Part shown: piece by piece, positions 8,621 through 17,219 of the stretch
Position numbering within the stretch: the stretch's first letter is position 1
How the letters are laid out: each line of letters begins with the position of its first letter
Assembly: GCA_964444065.1 (NCBI GenBank)
Contig: CAYUFL010000001.1
Span: forward strand, 21,981 to 85,980
DNA length: 64,000 nt
From: JBGMEA01 sp964444065
GTDB lineage: Bacteria > Bacillota > Clostridia > Eubacteriales > Anaerofustaceae
Reading direction: 5' to 3'
Notes under the pieces: model-generated
The model's input: only the letters and a program-made list of their open reading frames with translations
What the model was told of the DNA's origin: nothing
Databases searched by the model: none
Translations under genes and position numbers: made by a program

Positions 8621-9673
8621 TTAATTCGCCGGATTATGGTTTTTCTTTTTCGGGAGTCTGTCAACACGCAGATGAACGAAAAAGACAGACACTCCGCTTA
8701 CGATCAGATAAAGGTAAAAATTAATCCCGCGGCTGAGCAGCAGCCCCGGCATAAGTAAATCAGACGGATAAACGTATTGAAACAGTTTGACGAAACTTCT
8801 TTCGCTTGCTCCGACAGCGCCCGGCAACGGCAGTGATCCGGCTGAAAGCTGAACCATGCTTTGCATTGCGACAAAATCAGACCAGTGATATCCGTGTTGT
8901 GCGAATGCCAGATACACAAAATACGGAATGCTGAAATATGCTGTGAATTGCAAGATCAAAATCGCATACAGTTGCAGCAGCATTTTTGTGTTTGATTTCA
9001 GAAAAATAGCGCTTTGAATATAGTTATCGATCTGATGATCCAAATTTTCCAATACTTTTTCTTTGTCTTTGATGATGCGGATTTTGGCAAGTACTTTGAT
9101 CAGAAACCCGGCAATCGATTTGGCGGTTTTTTTTGAAAACAAGGCGATCAGCACTGCTGTGATCATCAGCCCGGATGCCAATGTACCGTAAACCAAAAGC
9201 ACGCTCAGACGCTCGATATGAACCGATTGCAAAAAAGTATGTTTCAAGATAAACATCATCAGGCAAAACAACAAAAATGTTGACTGATACAGAATGATAT
9301 AAATCAGAATCACAAGTGACGAGTTTGACATGGTAATCCCGTCTTTGTTCATGTAGTACATCTGCATCGGCTGTCCTCCGGTCGAAGACGGTGTGATGGA
9401 AGAAAAATAGAAATCCACATATGAATAACCGAGACAACGCACATATTTCGTTTTTTGCCCGAGGTTTTTAAGCAGAATAAACATAACCCCTGATTCGCAT
9501 CCCGTGTAAAGAAACATCATACACATGCCGCACAGCAGAAAAAATATATTTACATTGAGTACATCATGCAGTATTTCCTGGAAAGAATTGTCACGGAAAA
9601 TAAAATATCCGGTCAACAAAATCAATACCGCAAAAAATATCATGCTGTAAGGGTGATTCTTTTTTTCATTCAC
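8621..9673 (-). CDS. Lysylphosphatidylglycerol-synthase-TM-type flippase-like membrane protein
   Basis: The protein has 350 residues and about eight membrane helices and belongs to the UPF0104/LPG synthase transmembrane family. The hallmark is FSSITPSSTGGQPMQMYYMN (residues about 93-112) together with GSLPLPGAVGASERSFV near residue 288. Members move or present phospholipids across the membrane, and stand-alone versions without the aminoacyl-transferase domain, like this one, are common. The start is GTG 9673 with GAGG seven bases upstream. No operon partner is evident. The substrate is unknown. Confidence 0.8.
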   Translation of the reverse strand: MNEKKNHPYSMIFFAVLILLTGYFIFRDNSFQEILHDVLNVNIFFLLCGMCMMFLYTGCESGVMFILLKNLGQKTKYVRCLGYSYVDFYFSSITPSSTGGQPMQMYYMNKDGITMSNSSLVILIYIILYQSTFLLFCLMMFILKHTFLQSVHIERLSVLLVYGTLASGLMITAVLIALFSKKTAKSIAGFLIKVLAKIRIIKDKEKVLENLDHQIDNYIQSAIFLKSNTKMLLQLYAILILQFTAYFSIPYFVYLAFAQHGYHWSDFVAMQSMVQLSAGSLPLPGAVGASERSFVKLFQYVYPSDLLMPGLLLSRGINFYLYLIVSGVSVFFVHLRVDRLPKKKNHNPAN

Positions 9674-9792
9674 TTCAATACCTCAAAAACTGCAGCACAC
9701 ACTGACCAGACTGATCTTCCGTAAAGCACTTAAAGCAGTATATTTCAACTATACTGCATTTATTCTCTGTAACGAAGTTTTTTCATCGATTT

Positions 9793-10167
9793 CTATGATT
9801 TGAGTACTCCGATATTTTTTGTGGAAATGATATCCACATGTGAATTGCGTACATTTCGTATCACGGTATCTCCGATGCGCACAGGGGCGCTGAGCGAAAC
9901 CTTGGCAATATCTTCCATCACATCAAACAACAAGCCTTTTGAAATCGGTTCCGCTGTTTTTACACTCACAACAGGAAGATCCCCTCCCTGCACACGCACC
10001 AGTGAAGTCAGCATCCGCTTGGGCGAAGTCAGCTCCTGTTTTGCATAGAGCGCACCACGTTTGCACCCGTTTCCCTGAATTGATGTAATATTCATCTTAT
10101 CGTCTGTTTCCACAGTAATGCGGCATCCGACCGGACAAGTCAGACAAATCAATTCTTTTTTCATCAT
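9793..10167 (-). CDS. DUF1667 protein of the FAD-oxidoreductase operon
   Basis: This 124-residue protein has CLTCPVGC near its N-terminus and GNGCKRGALYAKQEL around residue 35, the four Cys typical of DUF1667, which probably bind an Fe-S cluster or zinc. VRVQGGDLPVVSVKT and AEPISKG follow. It is the last of three genes, and its start overlaps the stop of the preceding oxidoreductase (ATGATG at 10162-10167). Linkage to two flavoproteins suggests a small subunit or electron carrier of the same complex, comparable in position to GlpC of the GlpABC dehydrogenase. That role is inferred. Confidence 0.8.
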   Translation of the reverse strand: MMKKELICLTCPVGCRITVETDDKMNITSIQGNGCKRGALYAKQELTSPKRMLTSLVRVQGGDLPVVSVKTAEPISKGLLFDVMEDIAKVSLSAPVRIGDTVIRNVRNSHVDIISTKNIGVLKS

Positions 10168-11456
10168 TGTTGCTCCTGATTCTTATTTTGGGCAGAGACA
10201 GCGGAACCGCATTTCAGAGAAAAATGCAATTCGCCTTTCTTATCTTTGAGCCTGTCGGAATCAATGGGGAAATTGATCATTTCTCCCGGGGTGAATTTTC
10301 GATTCTTTTTTTCTGCGATCACCTCGCTGCCGATCGCCGCGGTAATGAGCGCATGCTCGGATACCATTTTTACCCGCAGATAAAAATGTACGTCACCATC
10401 CAACACAGAAGTATCAATCATCTGCGGTACGGCATAGCCGATGCCGTCTCCGACAGAAACGGTCAGCTCAGCTTCGTTGAACCGTTTCCCTTTGATATAT
10501 TCCGCAGCACCGCGTCCCGCAATAAATGCTTCTTCCGAAACGTGATCAACCAGATCATGCACCTGAAGCACATTGCCGCAGGAAAAAATTCCTTCTGTTT
10601 TCGTCTGGCGCATCTGATTTACAACCGCGCCCTTCGTTCTCTGGTCAAGCAGAACTGCGCCGAGCATGCTCAATTCATTTTCCGGGATCAGACCCACGGA
10701 AAGAAGAAGCGTATCGCACGCAATCAACTCCTCTGTTTCGGGAATCGGCTTCAGATTTTCATCGACATCTGCCACGCTAACCCCCGTCAGCCGTTTATCT
10801 CCGTGAATCTTGGTAACCGTACGGCTTGTATAAAGCGGAATATCAAAATCATGCAGGCACTGTACGATATTGCGGTTCAAACCGTTTGAAAACGGCATCA
10901 GTTCATAAACACCTTTGACCTTTGCACCCTGCAGCGTCATTCTGCGTGCCATAATCAGTCCGATATCACCCGAACCGAGAATCACAGCTTCTTTTCCCAC
11001 TGCAAGTCCTTCCATATTGATCAGCCGCTGTGCCGCACCGGCGGTGAATACACCGGAAGGGCGTGTGCCGGGAATATTCAGCGCACCACGCGTCCGTTCT
11101 CTGCAGCCCATCGCGAGCACCACAGCCTGCGGTTTGACAACAAAATAACCGTATTCGGCATTCATGCAATGTACCGTTTTGTTTCGTTCCAGATTAATTA
11201 CCATCGTGTCAGTCATCAGATCGATTTCTGTCTTTGCGATTGCATTCATGTCCTTTGCCGCATATTCGGGACCTGTCAGTTCTTCGCCGAAGCGATGCAG
11301 CCCGAAGCCATTGTGGATACACTGATTCAAAATACCGCCCGCACGCACATCGCGTTCCAGTAAAAGAATATTTTTTACCCCGTTTTCATATGCTGACAAC
11401 GCTGCCGCCATGCCCGCGGGTCCCGCACCGATGACGACCAGTTCATACTCTTTCAT
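10164..11456 (-). CDS. FAD/NAD(P)-dependent oxidoreductase, operon subunit
   Basis: The 430-residue cytosolic flavoprotein has an N-terminal FAD-binding Rossmann motif VIGAGPAGMAAALSAYENG (residues 8-26) and a second dinucleotide fold VILGSGDIGLIMARRMTLQG near residue 160, as in pyridine-nucleotide disulphide oxidoreductases. CGNVLQVHDLVDHVSEEA is the C-terminal FAD contact. No redox-active CxxxxC is seen. It overlaps both neighbours by four bases, so the three products are made together. The context (glycerol-3-phosphate-dehydrogenase-like protein, DUF1667) suggests a respiratory-type dehydrogenase complex like anaerobic GlpABC. Confidence 0.85.
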   Translation of the reverse strand: MKEYELVVIGAGPAGMAAALSAYENGVKNILLLERDVRAGGILNQCIHNGFGLHRFGEELTGPEYAAKDMNAIAKTEIDLMTDTMVINLERNKTVHCMNAEYGYFVVKPQAVVLAMGCRERTRGALNIPGTRPSGVFTAGAAQRLINMEGLAVGKEAVILGSGDIGLIMARRMTLQGAKVKGVYELMPFSNGLNRNIVQCLHDFDIPLYTSRTVTKIHGDKRLTGVSVADVDENLKPIPETEELIACDTLLLSVGLIPENELSMLGAVLLDQRTKGAVVNQMRQTKTEGIFSCGNVLQVHDLVDHVSEEAFIAGRGAAEYIKGKRFNEAELTVSVGDGIGYAVPQMIDTSVLDGDVHFYLRVKMVSEHALITAAIGSEVIAEKKNRKFTPGEMINFPIDSDRLKDKKGELHFSLKCGSAVSAQNKNQEQQ

Positions 11457-12910
11457 TTGATTGCCTCCTGCGCTTCATCGGATTTTTCATACAGTGTACC
11501 GGTCGCGATATACGAACCGTTTCCTTTTTTGGTAATTTCCTCCAAAGGAATTCCTGTTTCCCGGGAAATAATCTCCATTACTTTCGGCATACAGAATCCT
11601 CCCTGACATCTGCCCATGCCTGCACGCACTCTGCGCTTCACGGCGTCAACATCGGTCGCAGGAATGCATCGGTGCACCGCATCAATAATTTCGCCTTCGG
11701 TGATACTTTCGCATCGGCAGACGATTTTTCCGTATGCGGGATTCTCTTTGATCATCGCGCTGACAGCCTCTCTGGATCTTCGGATCACCGAATTGATCGG
11801 CTTTCGTATCGGATCAAACGACGGATTCGGCAGCAGCTCGGTTTTTTGCGCAATCAGATCGCGCACATGCTCAGCAATCACATACGATGTTGTGAGTCCA
11901 GGAGAAGAAATACAGGCAACATTAATGAATCGGTCGATATCGGTTTCTTCAATAATGAAATCATCCTTATCACAGACAGCGCGGATGCCCGAAAACTGTG
12001 TAATAACTTTGGATCGATCCAGGTTTGGCACATATGAGACAGCTTTCTCCCAGATGGCGGATAAGACGGCATCCGTCGTCTCGGTGTCTTCTTTTTCCCC
12101 GATATAGTCCGCACTAGGACCGATAATTAAATTATTGTGAGCCGTCGGAGAAACGAGAATCCCTTTGCTTCCTTTTTTCGGGGTACCGAACAGTACCGTG
12201 CTTGCTTTTCCGCGTTCGTTCTTGTCAAAAAGCATATATTCCCCGCGTCTTGGTTTCACGGCAAAATCTGTTTTTGCGATCATGTTTGAAATCTGATCCG
12301 CAAACACTCCGGCGGCATTGATGACAAATTTTGCGCGATAAACGGCTTGATTCGTGCTTACCGTAAAACCCTCCGCATCTTTTGTGATTGACTTGACTTC
12401 ATTGTTTAAGAACAGCTGCACCCCGTTATCAACAGCATTTTCCATCAAAGCGATGGTATATTCGTATGGACTGATTACTCCGGCAGTGGAACAATACAAG
12501 GCACTTCTGACTTCAGGATTAATAAAGGATTCTTTCTGCAGAATAAATTCCCGATCAACAATCCGAAGACCTTCGATTTGGTTTTTTATACCATTCTCAT
12601 ACAACGCACGGATCGTCTGATCATCCTCGTCGTCAAATCCGAGCACAAATGAGCCGCATCGGTTCAGTTCAAATCCCAGTTCCTTGGACAGCGGCGTCAT
12701 CAGTTCATTGCCCCGCTTGGAAAATGCTCCTTTTTTTGTCCCATATTTCGCATCGTATCCGCCATGCACAATCCCGCTGTTCGCTTTTGAAGCGCCACAC
12801 GACACATCATTTTCCTTGTCGATCACCGCAATGCTCAGACGGTATTTCGAAAGTTCTCTGGCAATCGCTCCTCCGATGCATCCCGCACCGATGATGATCA
12901 CATCATACAT
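11453..12910 (-). CDS. Glycerol-3-phosphate-dehydrogenase-like FAD oxidoreductase with BFD-type Fe-S domain
   Basis: The 485-residue protein starts at ATG 12910 behind GGGAGG. The N-terminus has the FAD motif IIIGAGCIGGAIARELSKY and a DAO-type fold with SCGASKANSGIVHGGYDA, as in GlpA/GlpO-type dehydrogenases. The C-terminal 90 residues carry CRCESITEGEIIDAVHR and GMGRCQGGFCMPKV, a four-Cys BFD-like [2Fe-2S] domain. It heads the three-gene operon and probably oxidises glycerol-3-phosphate or a related 2-hydroxyacid. No membrane anchor is seen. Expression likely passes an attenuator-like leader at 12935-13027. Confidence 0.85.
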   Translation of the reverse strand: MYDVIIIGAGCIGGAIARELSKYRLSIAVIDKENDVSCGASKANSGIVHGGYDAKYGTKKGAFSKRGNELMTPLSKELGFELNRCGSFVLGFDDEDDQTIRALYENGIKNQIEGLRIVDREFILQKESFINPEVRSALYCSTAGVISPYEYTIALMENAVDNGVQLFLNNEVKSITKDAEGFTVSTNQAVYRAKFVINAAGVFADQISNMIAKTDFAVKPRRGEYMLFDKNERGKASTVLFGTPKKGSKGILVSPTAHNNLIIGPSADYIGEKEDTETTDAVLSAIWEKAVSYVPNLDRSKVITQFSGIRAVCDKDDFIIEETDIDRFINVACISSPGLTTSYVIAEHVRDLIAQKTELLPNPSFDPIRKPINSVIRRSREAVSAMIKENPAYGKIVCRCESITEGEIIDAVHRCIPATDVDAVKRRVRAGMGRCQGGFCMPKVMEIISRETGIPLEEITKKGNGSYIATGTLYEKSDEAQEAIK

Positions 12911-12913
12911 TTT

Positions 12914-13009
12914 TCAACCTCCCGATTTTGCATGAAAAAAGCGGCCCAGATGCTCGCCAAAACAAGCCCTGATACCGCGGTTTCTCTCAATCTCTTCCGC
13001 ATCATCCAT
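12914..13009 (-). CDS. Possible 31-codon leader ORF, low confidence
   Basis: ATG 13009 opens 31 sense codons (MDDAEEIERNRGIRACFGEH as first 20 residues) ending at TGA 12914, three bases before the start of the downstream dehydrogenase gene. It has no Shine-Dalgarno site and its ATG falls only about six bases from the expected transcription start. Its 3' half encodes the terminator-like hairpin and the next gene's ribosome site. It may be fortuitous, or a leader peptide whose translation affects the hairpin. Confidence 0.25.
   Translation of the reverse strand: MDDAEEIERNRGIRACFGEHLGRFFHAKSGG
12935..12978 (-). promoter_or_regulatory. Attenuator-like hairpin in the leader of the FAD-oxidoreductase operon
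   Basis: On the minus strand GCGG-TCAG pairs with CTGG-CCGC (8 bp, one wobble) and is followed by six T. It lies between the promoter and the AUG of the first gene. Control by antitermination is an inference, and GlpP is a known example of that in glycerol genes. Confidence 0.5.
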
Positions 13010-13021
13010 GCTGATGGTTCT

Positions 13022-13050
13022 ATTATAAATCAAATCATACTTCCCCGCAA
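13022..13050 (-). promoter_or_regulatory. Sigma-A promoter of the FAD-oxidoreductase operon
   Basis: TTGCGG (13045-13050), a 17-base spacer and TATAAT (13022-13027), read on the minus strand. The start is expected about 105 bases before the first gene. Confidence 0.7.
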
Positions 13051-13076
13051 GAAAATTCTTCCTTGCCGATAACAGT

Positions 13077-14459
13077 TCACAGCTCCAGCAGTTTTAATAT
13101 TGCAGAAACATAGATCTGTGTTGCCGTCAGCAAACGATCAATGGAAAGCACTTCATCCGACATGTGAATGCGGTTGTCGTCTCCCGGAAATTCAATCCCG
13201 AAAGCAACCACATGATCGAAACTTTTGGCGTATGTGCCGCCGCCGATGGTGACAGGCTTGTTCACGATGTCTCCCGTCACTTCCGAATAAGCAGAGTACA
13301 GCGTCTGCACCAGCGAAGACTGCGGATCAACATACAATGCCTTCCCGATTCGGATGCCGTTCATCGCAATCTGCTTTGCAGCAAACCGTTTCTGTATTTC
13401 CTTTGCGTACGCAGTGAAATCGACCGTAATCGGATAGCGGATATCCATCGTTGCTTCCGCCTCATTCCCATGCAGTGCGATCAGCCCGATATTCAGCGTC
13501 AGCGTTCCGTATTGATCCTCACATTTGACTCCGCAGGATGCTCCGTCATATTCAGCAGCGATCAGATCCCGATAGCCGCATAGAAACGGACTGTGCGGTA
13601 AAATATCCGCCAAGAATAAAATCATATATGAAATGGCATTTACCCCTTGTTCGGGCAAACTGGCATGTGCAGAGACACCGTCCAGTTCTAACGTAAGAAT
13701 TCCGTCCGCGCAGATTGTACGGCAGCTCATTTGATGTTCGGAAGCAAATAACCGGAATGCAGTTTCTGTTTGTCCGAGCTGTTCATTCTGTCCTTCCAGC
13801 ACACAGCGACAAAACGGAGCCACCACATTTTTTGCTTCACCGCCCATGAGTTCACGCAGACGGATTTCGTCTCCCTGATTCACCATACCCCGCAACACTG
13901 CGGAAAAATTACCTTTTTCTCCGAAAATCAGCGGGAAATCGGCATCAGGCGAAAAGCCCATGGTGAATCCGCCCTCTTTGCTGCGGTAATATTCCATACA
14001 CTTCGATCCCGATTCCTCATTCGTGCCGAATACAAGACGTACGCGTTTGCGGATCGGCATGCCCATATCTTTGATGATCTTCATTGCATAAAGGGCAATG
14101 ATCGCCGGACCTTTGTCATCACATACACCGCGTCCGTACAGTTTCCCGTCCGCAATTTGAACATCAAACGGATCATGCACCCACCCGTCACCCTCCGGCA
14201 CGACATCCACATGACAAAGAATCCCGATCAGATCCTCGCCTTCACCCATTTCGGCATATCCGGCATAGTTTTCCATATTCACAGTCGGAAACCCCAGAGA
14301 TTCGGCGATCGACAGCACTTTTTCCAACGCATCCGCGCAGCCTTTACCGAAGGGCATTCCTTCAATCGCATCCTGACGGACGCTGCGAATCGCGACCAGT
14401 GATTGGATTGCCCGAATCATTTCATCTTTATAATGCAAAGCATATTCTTTACTGTTCAT
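13077..14459 (-). CDS. pepV: PepV-type dipeptidase, peptidase family M20
   Basis: The 460-residue cytosolic metallopeptidase is expected to cleave dipeptides, using two zinc ions. The M20 ligand set is visible: ILCHVDVVPEGDGW (His and the catalytic Asp), YGRGVCDDKGP (bridging Asp), FGTNEESGSKCMEYY (catalytic Glu and Glu ligand), FSPDADFP (Asp) and YAKSFDHVVAFG (His). The large lid insertion between residues about 180 and 380 and the length match PepV/Sapep rather than other M20 enzymes. It starts at ATG 14459 behind GGAGGG and appears monocistronic. Confidence 0.9.
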   Translation of the reverse strand: MNSKEYALHYKDEMIRAIQSLVAIRSVRQDAIEGMPFGKGCADALEKVLSIAESLGFPTVNMENYAGYAEMGEGEDLIGILCHVDVVPEGDGWVHDPFDVQIADGKLYGRGVCDDKGPAIIALYAMKIIKDMGMPIRKRVRLVFGTNEESGSKCMEYYRSKEGGFTMGFSPDADFPLIFGEKGNFSAVLRGMVNQGDEIRLRELMGGEAKNVVAPFCRCVLEGQNEQLGQTETAFRLFASEHQMSCRTICADGILTLELDGVSAHASLPEQGVNAISYMILFLADILPHSPFLCGYRDLIAAEYDGASCGVKCEDQYGTLTLNIGLIALHGNEAEATMDIRYPITVDFTAYAKEIQKRFAAKQIAMNGIRIGKALYVDPQSSLVQTLYSAYSEVTGDIVNKPVTIGGGTYAKSFDHVVAFGIEFPGDDNRIHMSDEVLSIDRLLTATQIYVSAILKLLEL

Positions 14460-14557
14460 GGTTTCCCTCCGTGTTCACCTTAGTTTATCAAATCGGATGC
14501 AAAGATGAAAGCCCTGCAACCCATATTTTTAATCCTGGCGCATTGCCGTTCAAAACG

Positions 14558-14587
14558 TGGACATTCTCAAAATGAGTATGGTATAAT
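14558..14587 (+). promoter_or_regulatory. Promoter and imperfect dyad of the TetR gene
   Basis: TGGACA (14558-14563), 18 bases, then TATAAT (14582-14587) with an upstream TG. Between the boxes lies a dyad of ATTCTCA and TGAGTAT around AAA (14563-14579, one mismatch), a plausible self-operator for the TetR protein. Confidence 0.6.
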
Positions 14588-14617
14588 AAAAAAACAAACA
14601 GAGTGAAGGAACACCTC

Positions 14618-15280
14618 ATGAATACAAAAGAAAAAATATACAACACGGCAAAACGGCTATACTTGGAAAACGGATTCGAAGCAACACCAAACACTTTAAT
14701 TGCAAAAGAAGCGGGCGTAAACCTCGGATTGGTAACCTACTACTACAAAACGAAAGACATCATCGCAAGCGACATGCTCAACCAGAATTACGATACATTG
14801 TACAGACATTTATACAGCTATCTGCCCGTTTATGACGATATGCTCATGCTGGTGGCTTTCCACAGACTCCACATCCATCTGACGGAGATCGATCCCGATT
14901 ATGATCGTTTTATTTATGAAATGAATAAACAAGATCTGATCGAAAAAGCAACCAAAGATGGCAACTTAGTTGATATTTTTGCCCGTCTTGTCAATACAAA
15001 TGAGCATATCGCGCAAAAAAAAGATCTCTTTTTGGACATTGCCCTTTCCATATATTTCGGAGGATACCGCGCGTTGACGATGAATCAGTTTGAAAAGACG
15101 CTGCATATCTCAAAAGATGAATTGTTTCAGCTCTGCATGCATACAATGATGGCAAGTTTGGAGCTTGATTACGAAAGCCCGTCTTTCCGCTCAGTCATGC
15201 GCACAGCGGAAGCAATCGTTCATAAATTATTGGATGAACACCCGGATTTAAAACGCACAGCTTCCTATCTATACATTTGA
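14618..15280 (+). CDS. TetR-family transcriptional regulator
   Basis: The 220-residue protein has an N-terminal TetR helix-turn-helix: KIYNTAKRLYLENGFEATPN, then IAKEAGVNLGLVTYYYKTKD, where recognition helix 3 ends in the usual YYYK. The C-terminal ligand and dimer domain is all-helical and family-specific, so the inducer cannot be predicted. ATG 14618 is preferred to GTG 14603 because AAGGA lies seven bases before it. A strong terminator at 15317-15353 ends the unit, so the regulator is not cotranscribed with the URO-D-like gene that follows. Confidence 0.88.
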   Translation: MNTKEKIYNTAKRLYLENGFEATPNTLIAKEAGVNLGLVTYYYKTKDIIASDMLNQNYDTLYRHLYSYLPVYDDMLMLVAFHRLHIHLTEIDPDYDRFIYEMNKQDLIEKATKDGNLVDIFARLVNTNEHIAQKKDLFLDIALSIYFGGYRALTMNQFEKTLHISKDELFQLCMHTMMASLELDYESPSFRSVMRTAEAIVHKLLDEHPDLKRTASYLYI

Positions 15281-15316
15281 CTGCTTGCAGATAAACAAGT
15301 CTACCGTATTTATGGA

Positions 15317-15353
15317 GGAACAATCGGCTTTTTCGTTCGATTGTTCCTTTTTT
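15317..15353 (+). terminator. Terminator of the TetR gene
   Basis: GGAACAATCG (15317-15326) and CGATTGTTCC (15338-15347) are perfect arms followed by six T. Confidence 0.88.
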
Positions 15354-15394
15354 AGTGTTGAATTGAATATATGATAAAACACATGCAAAATAGA

Positions 15395-15442
15395 TTGACA
15401 AAATATGAGAAAGGATGCTATATTGAATTTGCTTGCAAGCAA
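15395..15442 (+). promoter_or_regulatory. Promoter with perfect 14-bp palindrome at the start site
   Basis: TTGACA (15395-15400), an 18-base spacer and TATATT (15419-15424) lead the URO-D-like gene. The palindrome TTGCTTGCAAGCAA (15429-15442) covers the expected transcription start near 15431, the classic place for a repressor operator. Confidence 0.7.
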
Positions 15443-15464
15443 TTTGATTTTGTGGAGCGTGCAT

Positions 15465-16433
15465 ATGCGAACATCGTCACAGGAAAGTATCGATAAAAAT
15501 CAGCTTCTTTTTGATGTATGGGACGGTCGCATCCCAAAGCGGGTACCGCTTCTCCCATTTTTCGGGATTGATGTTGCACTAGAATACGCAGGGATACAAA
15601 CCGAAAACAGGAACCTGAAAGCGCAGGAAATCCTGAATGCAGCGGAATATCTGTCGGGTGCGATCAAAAGTGACATCCTCCCAATTGCTTTTCTTTCATC
15701 GATGGATACACAACGCTTCGCTTATCCGGATCTCGGAAAGATTCGCTGTTTCAGTGAATTATGCGAATACAATGAAATCGCGGCGAAACATAAAAAAGCC
15801 ACCGTACCGTTTTGCGGCTTCGCAGCAACAGTGCCGTTGGAATGCATGCATGACGGATATTCAGAAAAGAACGCCTACGGGCACAACGCTGTAAAATCCG
15901 ACAGCGATTCTCAAGGCAACGATTATGACGTACTTTTAAGAAAATGTTGTTTTAATGGGATGGGAAATGGCACCAAATATGACAGAATTGCTCTTTTCCC
16001 GATCTTATCGGGTGAAGTGAACATAACAGAATTCGAAAATGTATACTGGCCGAACTTTCAATCTTTTTGTAACGATCTTGACTTCAACGGCTACGGAATC
16101 TCATTGATCCTGGATGCTGTTTGGGAAAATTATACCGACTTCCTTCTTGATTTGCCTGAAAATACGCAGATAAAACTTCGTACTGCCGACGCAAAATTGA
16201 TCAAATCAAAGTTGGGCGCCAGACACATTTTATGCGGATTATATCCGGCAGAACTGCTGCAAAGCGGGAACCAACAGGAATGCTGCGACAAGGCAAAACA
16301 ACTGCTGGATATTCTTGCGCCGGGCGGAAGATATTCGTTCGGACTAAACCGCATCATACACAAATGCGGCGAAATCCACTTCGACAACCTGAACGCGGTA
16401 CTGGAAACGGCAGAACGCTACGGAAAGTACTGA
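15465..16433 (+). CDS. Uroporphyrinogen-decarboxylase-superfamily protein, divergent
   Basis: The 322-residue protein starts at ATG 15465, seven bases after GGAG. The overall pattern is that of the URO-D superfamily, which includes corrinoid-linked methyltransferases (MtaA-like) besides true URO-D: WDGRIPKRVPLLPFFGID near the N-terminus, ARHILCGLYPAELL around residue 245, and the C-terminal PGGRYSFGLNRIIHKCG followed by DNLNAVLETAERYGKY. The Cys in HILCG and HKCG could be metal ligands as in methyltransferase members, but the spacing differs from MtaA. No heme or corrinoid genes lie nearby. The reaction is unknown, and true URO-D activity is unlikely given the weak core. Confidence 0.6.
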   Translation: MRTSSQESIDKNQLLFDVWDGRIPKRVPLLPFFGIDVALEYAGIQTENRNLKAQEILNAAEYLSGAIKSDILPIAFLSSMDTQRFAYPDLGKIRCFSELCEYNEIAAKHKKATVPFCGFAATVPLECMHDGYSEKNAYGHNAVKSDSDSQGNDYDVLLRKCCFNGMGNGTKYDRIALFPILSGEVNITEFENVYWPNFQSFCNDLDFNGYGISLILDAVWENYTDFLLDLPENTQIKLRTADAKLIKSKLGARHILCGLYPAELLQSGNQQECCDKAKQLLDILAPGGRYSFGLNRIIHKCGEIHFDNLNAVLETAERYGKY

Positions 16434-16467
16434 GTCGAAATACTTCCGATCATCAGCCATAAAAAAC

Positions 16468-16555
16468 GAAAAAAATCATTTGCGATATTTCCGTCCCCGA
16501 TATCAACTGCACTGAGTTGAGGATAACGGAATCCGATTGCAAATGATTTTTTTTG
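16468..16555. terminator. Long imperfect hairpin, bidirectional terminator
   Basis: AAAAATCATTTGC (16471-16483) pairs with GCAAATGATTTTT (16539-16551). Inside, TTCCGT pairs with ACGGAA and CAACT with AGTTG. It sits between two convergent genes and has A/T runs on both sides, so it can terminate both. The stem-loop, about 85 nt, is unusually long for a terminator. Confidence 0.65.
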
Positions 16556-16556
16556 T

Positions 16557-17201
16557 TTAATATCCGTATTCCTCTCCGAGAATGAATACTTTGATACGAT
16601 CCTGAATAAACTGATGTTCTGTCACGACTTCAAAACAGCAGATGCGTTTGTCACTTCGGCAATCCACACATGTGCCTGCATTTGTACAGGGATTCTGCGT
16701 GTCTAAACGCAGATTGTTTGCGGGTGCGGCGATTGTTTTTACACGCTGCGAAGCTTCCTGAATATCGGTGACAATTTTATTGTATCCGGCAATGACAATG
16801 ACATTTCTAGGACCAAAGCTCATCGGTGCGACGCGGGAACCCATCCCGTCAACATTATAAAGCTGTCCTTTTTCGGTAATCGCGTTGGTACCGGTAAAAA
16901 AGTAATCGACCAGAAACACTTCGCGTTTGCGCCTGTATTTTTCTTCTTCCGTCGTCAAATCCTTACCATCACGATCAATATAAGTATATCGATCCGAAGT
17001 GATCAATTCCATCACACCGGTCTCGAACAGCGTCATGGAACCGCCGACAGCAATGGTAGCTTTTTCGGGCAGCATCGTTTTCAGCTGCTCGATCAATGTC
17101 TCTTTATTTGGAATGAAGTATGCATCCATTCGGTTCTTTTTCAATGCATTGATTGTGTTTTCAATTCGCTTTTCGGTCAGTACACGCAGGTGGCGATCCA
17201 T
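16557..17201 (-). CDS. LUD-domain protein (lactate-utilisation LutC-like), copy 2
   Basis: The 214-residue protein belongs to the LUD (DUF162) family. Features are IENTINALKKNRMDAYFIP, AVGGSMTLFETGVMELI, the glycine-rich DGMGSRVAPMSFGPRNVIVI and a Cys-rich stretch with NPCTNAGTCVDC and ICC near the C-terminus. Family members act with LutA/LutB-type Fe-S oxidoreductases, but none are in the window. It is the distal gene of a unit with a close paralogue (17220-17864) and a cyclophilin, and starts at ATG 17201 behind GGAGG. Its function in this organism is unknown. Confidence 0.8.
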   Translation of the reverse strand: MDRHLRVLTEKRIENTINALKKNRMDAYFIPNKETLIEQLKTMLPEKATIAVGGSMTLFETGVMELITSDRYTYIDRDGKDLTTEEEKYRRKREVFLVDYFFTGTNAITEKGQLYNVDGMGSRVAPMSFGPRNVIVIAGYNKIVTDIQEASQRVKTIAAPANNLRLDTQNPCTNAGTCVDCRSDKRICCFEVVTEHQFIQDRIKVFILGEEYGY

Positions 17202-17219
17202 ATGATCCTCCGATCAAAA

